Shown here piece by piece: positions 33,630 to 34,159 of a stretch of 34,159 nt of DNA. Positions within the stretch are counted from its first letter, which is position 1; the number at the start of each line of letters is the position of its first letter. The notes beneath the pieces were generated by a model. It did no database searches. It was not told the DNA's origin and saw only the letters and a list, made by a program, of their open reading frames with translations. The DNA comes from Calothrix sp. HK-06. Lineage in GTDB: Bacteria > Cyanobacteriota > Cyanobacteriia > Cyanobacteriales > Nostocaceae. The DNA lies in NCBI RefSeq assembly GCF_001904745.1, contig NZ_MRCD01000095.1, positions 1 through 34,159 of the forward strand, read 5' to 3'. A program made the position numbers and the translations under genes.

Positions 33630-34099
33630 TAGCTTTTCTCCCGAAATCCCATTTTTCTAGGCGCCACGCGAACCATTTGCAAAGCATTATCAAACTCTTC
33701 TTTGAGGTTCCTAATAGTCTCACACACCGCAGCTTGCTGGCAATCAATTGATTCACTGCTAGCAGTAAGGACAACATATTCATCATCAGCTACAGGGGTG
33801 GGTTTTCCTGCAACAACTAACGGTCCGACTTCAATTTGCCGCACAACCTGAAAACCACCTGTCACAGGTTTTTCTTGAGAACCCACAACTACAGTAATAT
33901 CATCCAAAAATGCCTCATCCGAGTCACTAGGACCAAATTCCAGATGCTGGAACATACCCTCAGAACCTCGACTCCAGCGCACCCACTCAGAAGGAATAGA
34001 GTCTCCTTCAAACAAAAATACATCTTTGGTGAAAGACTTAATGTACATACCAAAAGGATTATCGAAGGCAACTGTTTGACCATTAAATGCTGCACCCAA
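33629..34099 (-). CDS. Conserved small partner of the DyP peroxidase, unknown function
   Basis: The 156-residue protein starts at TTG 34099, with AGGGG about eight bases upstream and an in-frame stop just before, so it is complete inside the window. It is acidic and beta-rich in the first 110 residues (VFLFEGDSIPSEWVRW, LEFGPSDSDEAFLDDITVVVG, VRQIEVGPLVV) with a helical end (ETIRNLKEEFDNALQMVR). No signal or membrane segment is visible. I do not recognise the family. Overlap with the DyP start codon (TAGTG) says the two products are needed together, perhaps as a binding partner, chaperone or carrier of the peroxidase. Confidence 0.65.
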   Translation of the reverse strand: MGAAFNGQTVAFDNPFGMYIKSFTKDVFLFEGDSIPSEWVRWSRGSEGMFQHLEFGPSDSDEAFLDDITVVVGSQEKPVTGGFQVVRQIEVGPLVVAGKPTPVADDEYVVLTASSESIDCQQAAVCETIRNLKEEFDNALQMVRVAPRKMGFREKS

Positions 34100-34159
34100 T
34101 GCACCTACCCCTGTTAAGGTGTACTTTTAAAAATGGTACATTTAAGACCGTAACGCTTG
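34100..34159. other. Terminal sequence upstream of the DyP partner gene
   Basis: The last 60 bases hold the AGGGG ribosome site of the preceding minus-strand gene and AT-rich sequence likely to include its promoter. No further gene can be called before the window ends. Confidence 0.3.

Noticed and set aside
1-34159. tRNA, rRNA or known riboswitch genes
   Set aside because: No cloverleaf, rRNA-like or recognisable riboswitch core was found on reading the spacers, although a dedicated covariance search was not possible.

Overview
The window comes from a cyanobacterial chromosome, most likely a filamentous Nostocales-type organism with low GC (estimated by eye at about 40%). The evidence is the gene families (CHAT and CHASE2 proteins, DUF928, small two-partner secretion proteins, zinc-ribbon Ser/Thr kinases with an extracytoplasmic module, type-2 LeuA), the tandem CACAAAGGA-type intergenic repeats, and dispersed palindromic repeats. 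The usual cyanobacterial HIP1 octamer GCGATCGC was not seen, while the hexamer GGCGCC occurs about 53 times (roughly two expected by chance).

Layout. 84-5039 holds small housekeeping or accessory genes: a divergent TrpF-like barrel; a convergent alpha/beta hydrolase plus HD phosphohydrolase pair; an orphan antitoxin-like ORF; an AzoR azoreductase; a glyoxalase-fold protein; and a methyltransferase. 5181-7264 holds a type-2 2-isopropylmalate synthase. It is preceded by a consensus promoter, a leucine-rich leader ORF that ends on the leuA start codon, and a GC-rich hairpin, which together look like a leucine-responsive leader. 7579-8190 is a secreted protein built from two copies of one domain.

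8320-18843 is the largest coherent block. A TpsB outer-membrane transporter (+ strand) converges on a minus-strand series: CHAT-CHASE2 membrane protein, DUF928 exoprotein, TpsA haemagglutinin-like exoprotein, TPR-CHAT protein. The last two genes overlap by ATGA. I read this as a sensor, secretion and caspase-like protease system. The minus-strand part is strongly depleted in GGCGCC relative to its surroundings, and its TPR-CHAT gene carries an in-frame palindromic repeat. 18940-23912 continues with a cupin, a secreted helical stress-type protein and two tandem paralogous Ser/Thr kinases. A PaaK-like adenylate-forming ligase (24001-25533) is divergent from the kinases.

25645-26877 is a gene graveyard: a YhcG/DUF1016 nuclease fragment with an internal TGA, an ISAs1 transposase fragment and a Uma2 C-terminal fragment. 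26941-29492 is an AraC regulator divergent from a cupin and a DUF4386-type membrane protein. 29578-31359 holds a duplicated-domain protein and a DUF433-like antitoxin with a vestigial downstream ORF. 31530-34099 holds a secreted unknown protein and a DyP-type peroxidase translationally coupled to a small upstream partner. I saw no tRNA, rRNA or CRISPR array.
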